In this document: positions 13,766-15,084 of the stretch, piece after piece
Numbering within the stretch: the stretch's first letter is position 1
Layout: every line of letters begins with the position of its first letter
DNA from: SAR202 cluster bacterium
Lineage (GTDB): Bacteria > Chloroflexota > Dehalococcoidia > UBA3495
Direction: 5' to 3'
Assembly: GCA_009392075.1 (NCBI GenBank)
Contig: VFHG01000155.1
Location: forward strand, 1-15,084
Length of the DNA stretch: 15,084 nucleotides
Program-made: the position numbers and the translations under genes
Notes under the pieces: generated by a model
What the model was told of the DNA's origin: nothing
Seen by the model: only the letters and a program-made list of their open reading frames with translations
The model's database searches: none

Positions 13766-14731
13766 ATGGAGGCTCCCACGCTTCGGGACGTTTACCGGGC
13801 GAAGAAAACCATTGCCCCGCATATAGCCCGTACACCGTTACATTATTCCTCAGGACTCAGTGAATACTTGGAAGCAGAAGTGTACTTGAAGCATGAGGAG
13901 TACCTGCCTCTGGGCGCCTTCAAGGGACGGGGCGGCATCAACCTGCTCTTCAGCCTTACGGAAGAAGAGAAAAAACTTGGGGTGATCACCGCGTCCTCCG
14001 GCAACCATGGCCAGTCGATAGCCAGCGCCTGCAAGCTGTTTGGCGTGAAGGCCATGATTGGACTCCCAGAAGACGCCAACCCCAACAAGGTGGCGGCCAT
14101 GAGAGCCCTGGGGGCAGAGATCATCTTTCACGGACCTGACTTCGATTCGGCCCGGCTGCACTGTGAAAGCCTGGCCAAAGAGGAAGGATACCGGTACGTG
14201 CACCCAGTGAACGACCCATCCATCATTGCCGGCGTGGGTACCCAGGCCCTCGAGACCCTTGAAGACCTGCCTGACGTAGAGGTGTTGATGCTTCCGATGG
14301 GAGGCGGGTCCGGGGTGTCCGGGGCCATCATCGTTGCCAAGGGAATCGACCCTTCTATAGAGGTGCTGGCGGTACAGTCGGAACAAGCGCCGGCCGGCTA
14401 CCTGTCTTGGAAGCAGGGGGAGATCGTCGAATCGGATATGAATACCGTCGCCGAGGGGATTGCCACTAGGTCCGGCTACGAATTGCCCCAAGAGATCATG
14501 AGCGGGCTGCTGGACGACTTTCTGCTGGTGAGCGACGACGATATCCACCGGGCCATTGGCCTCCTGGTCGACAAGGCCCACACGCTGGCGGAAGGCGCCG
14601 GGGCCACTGCTTTGGCGGGCGCCGTTCGGTATCCGGAAAAGGTAAAGAGCAAAAAGGTAGCTATAACAATCAGCGGCGGAAACATCACCTCCGAGCAGCT
14701 TCGGCAATCCCTGAATGTCTACCAGGGCTGA
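13766..14731 (+). CDS. PLP-dependent threonine/serine dehydratase-like enzyme
   Basis: 321-residue fold-type II PLP enzyme resembling catabolic threonine/serine dehydratases, which deaminate Thr or Ser to a 2-oxo acid and ammonia. The Schiff-base lysine is Lys53 in GAFKGRG (50-56). SSGNHGQS at 78-85 binds the substrate carboxylate, the phosphate loop is PMGGGSGVSG at 177-186, and SGGN at 303-306 contacts the pyridine ring. There is no C-terminal ACT domain, so feedback regulation of the biosynthetic IlvA kind is not expected. GAFK instead of the common SFK, and GGGSG instead of the tetraglycine loop, mark a divergent subfamily. Diaminopropionate-lyase-like, hydroxyaspartate-dehydratase-like or racemase-like activity cannot be excluded. 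The ATG at 13766 is preceded by AGGCGG with 6-nt spacing. It appears monocistronic, with a terminator at 14778-14816. Confidence 0.92.
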   Translation: MEAPTLRDVYRAKKTIAPHIARTPLHYSSGLSEYLEAEVYLKHEEYLPLGAFKGRGGINLLFSLTEEEKKLGVITASSGNHGQSIASACKLFGVKAMIGLPEDANPNKVAAMRALGAEIIFHGPDFDSARLHCESLAKEEGYRYVHPVNDPSIIAGVGTQALETLEDLPDVEVLMLPMGGGSGVSGAIIVAKGIDPSIEVLAVQSEQAPAGYLSWKQGEIVESDMNTVAEGIATRSGYELPQEIMSGLLDDFLLVSDDDIHRAIGLLVDKAHTLAEGAGATALAGAVRYPEKVKSKKVAITISGGNITSEQLRQSLNVYQG

Positions 14732-14777
14732 CCTATCCAGCATAAATGTATTGTCGATTAGGCAATGTTTAGGATCA

Positions 14778-14816
14778 AGGCCCGATCTTCGGTGGAAGGT
14801 CGGGTCTCTTATTTAT
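14778..14816 (+). terminator. Intrinsic terminator after the dehydratase gene
   Basis: AGGCCCGATCTTC (14778-14790) pairs with GAAGGTCGGGTCT (14795-14807) around a GGTG loop, a 13-bp stem with two G-U pairs. It is followed by CTTATTTAT. It lies 46 bp past the stop codon at 14731. Confidence 0.85.
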
Positions 14817-14970
14817 GGCCATTTGGGGGGTCATAAATAATTGAAGCGGGATATCTACGGCGATATACTGGGCAAAGGCATTACTCATCGACAACATCCG
14901 TCGGATCGAAATCTTGGCGGAATATCTCAATCGGATATCAATAGTCCGCTGGCGGTGGTTGGAGGGCGGC

Positions 14971-15084
14971 GTGTTCGAGAACGTAGCAGAGCATCTGGAC
15001 GAAGCCGTGAGGTTGGCGGAACGATGCCCTGAGAAATATCAGATCCCCTGCTTCCAGGCCCTGATCAAGGTCCTAGCCCAGTCC
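14971..15084 (+). CDS. Start of unrecognised protein (partial, possibly frameshifted)
   Basis: The frame from GTG at 14971 stays open to the right edge and encodes VFENVAEHLDEAVRLAERC followed by PEKYQIPCFQALIK, a plausible helical protein start. GGAGG at 14961-14965, 5 nt upstream, supports this GTG. The same frame is, however, open back to a stop at 14842-14844. It reads as protein-like from about 14881 (LLIDNIRRIEILAEYL), and a TTG at 14914 is another possible start. A different frame starting at TTG 14841 (after a G-rich run at 14824-14829) reads LKRDIYGDILGK and would join this frame if one G near 14877-14878 were removed. The gene could therefore be intact and short-leadered, or carry a one-base insertion. 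The family is not recognised. Confidence 0.35.
   Translation, partial: MFENVAEHLDEAVRLAERCPEKYQIPCFQALIKVLAQS

Noticed and set aside
14841..15032. Full 63-codon open frame from TTG 14841
   Set aside because: After about 12 codons its composition turns into an Arg/Gly/Ser-rich shadow of the better frame that continues to the edge.

Overview
The window reads as a bacterial chromosome segment of moderately high GC. It has densely packed genes, mostly good GGAGG-type ribosome binding sites, sigma-70-like promoters and intrinsic terminators. An F420-type luciferase-like monooxygenase, an alpha/beta-hydrolase of the large 'hydrolase-domain' family, a CHAT/NTPase/TPR protein, several TPP- and SDR-type enzymes and GTAGGGG-type palindromic repeats together suggest an uncultured Chloroflexota (Dehalococcoidia/SAR202-like) genome. 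That placement is inference from gene content; no rRNA or other marker gene is present.

Region 1 (1-6330, minus strand) is a three-gene operon. It starts with a 1207-residue CHAT-like / STAND NTPase / TPR protein that uses a TTG start, continues with a 652-residue alpha/beta hydrolase 15 bp downstream, and ends with a luciferase-like F420/flavin oxidoreductase that runs off the left edge. The most notable point is that the CHAT domain has lost both catalytic residues (His to Phe221, Cys to Ser262). It therefore looks like a pseudo-protease or ligand-sensing module in front of an intact P-loop and a very regular 40-residue TPR array. Region 2 (6206-6674) is a gene-free spacer with two palindromes that bound a 135-bp MITE-like unit.

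Region 3 (6675-12330) holds two divergent two-gene units. One is a TPP-dependent enzyme plus an SDR dehydrogenase on the minus strand; the other is a paralogous TPP-dependent enzyme plus an acetamidase/formamidase-family hydrolase on the plus strand. Between the two TPP genes are two mirror-image promoters with identical -35 (TTGACC) and -10 (TATCAT) boxes and identical 17-bp spacing, which points to matched expression. Substrates cannot be read from sequence; carboligation or decarboxylation of a 2-oxo acid coupled to an NAD-dependent oxidoreductase is the broad expectation.

Region 4 (12471-15084) holds a 74-residue helix-turn-helix protein with its own promoter, terminator and an upstream 14-bp palindrome. 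A divergent DedA-family membrane protein follows, whose start codon is abutted by two tandem hairpins. Next is a PLP-dependent threonine/serine dehydratase-like enzyme with a strong terminator. At the right edge is a short, uncertain reading frame that may be the start of a gene or a frameshifted one.

No tRNA, rRNA, CRISPR array, transposase or integrase was recognised.
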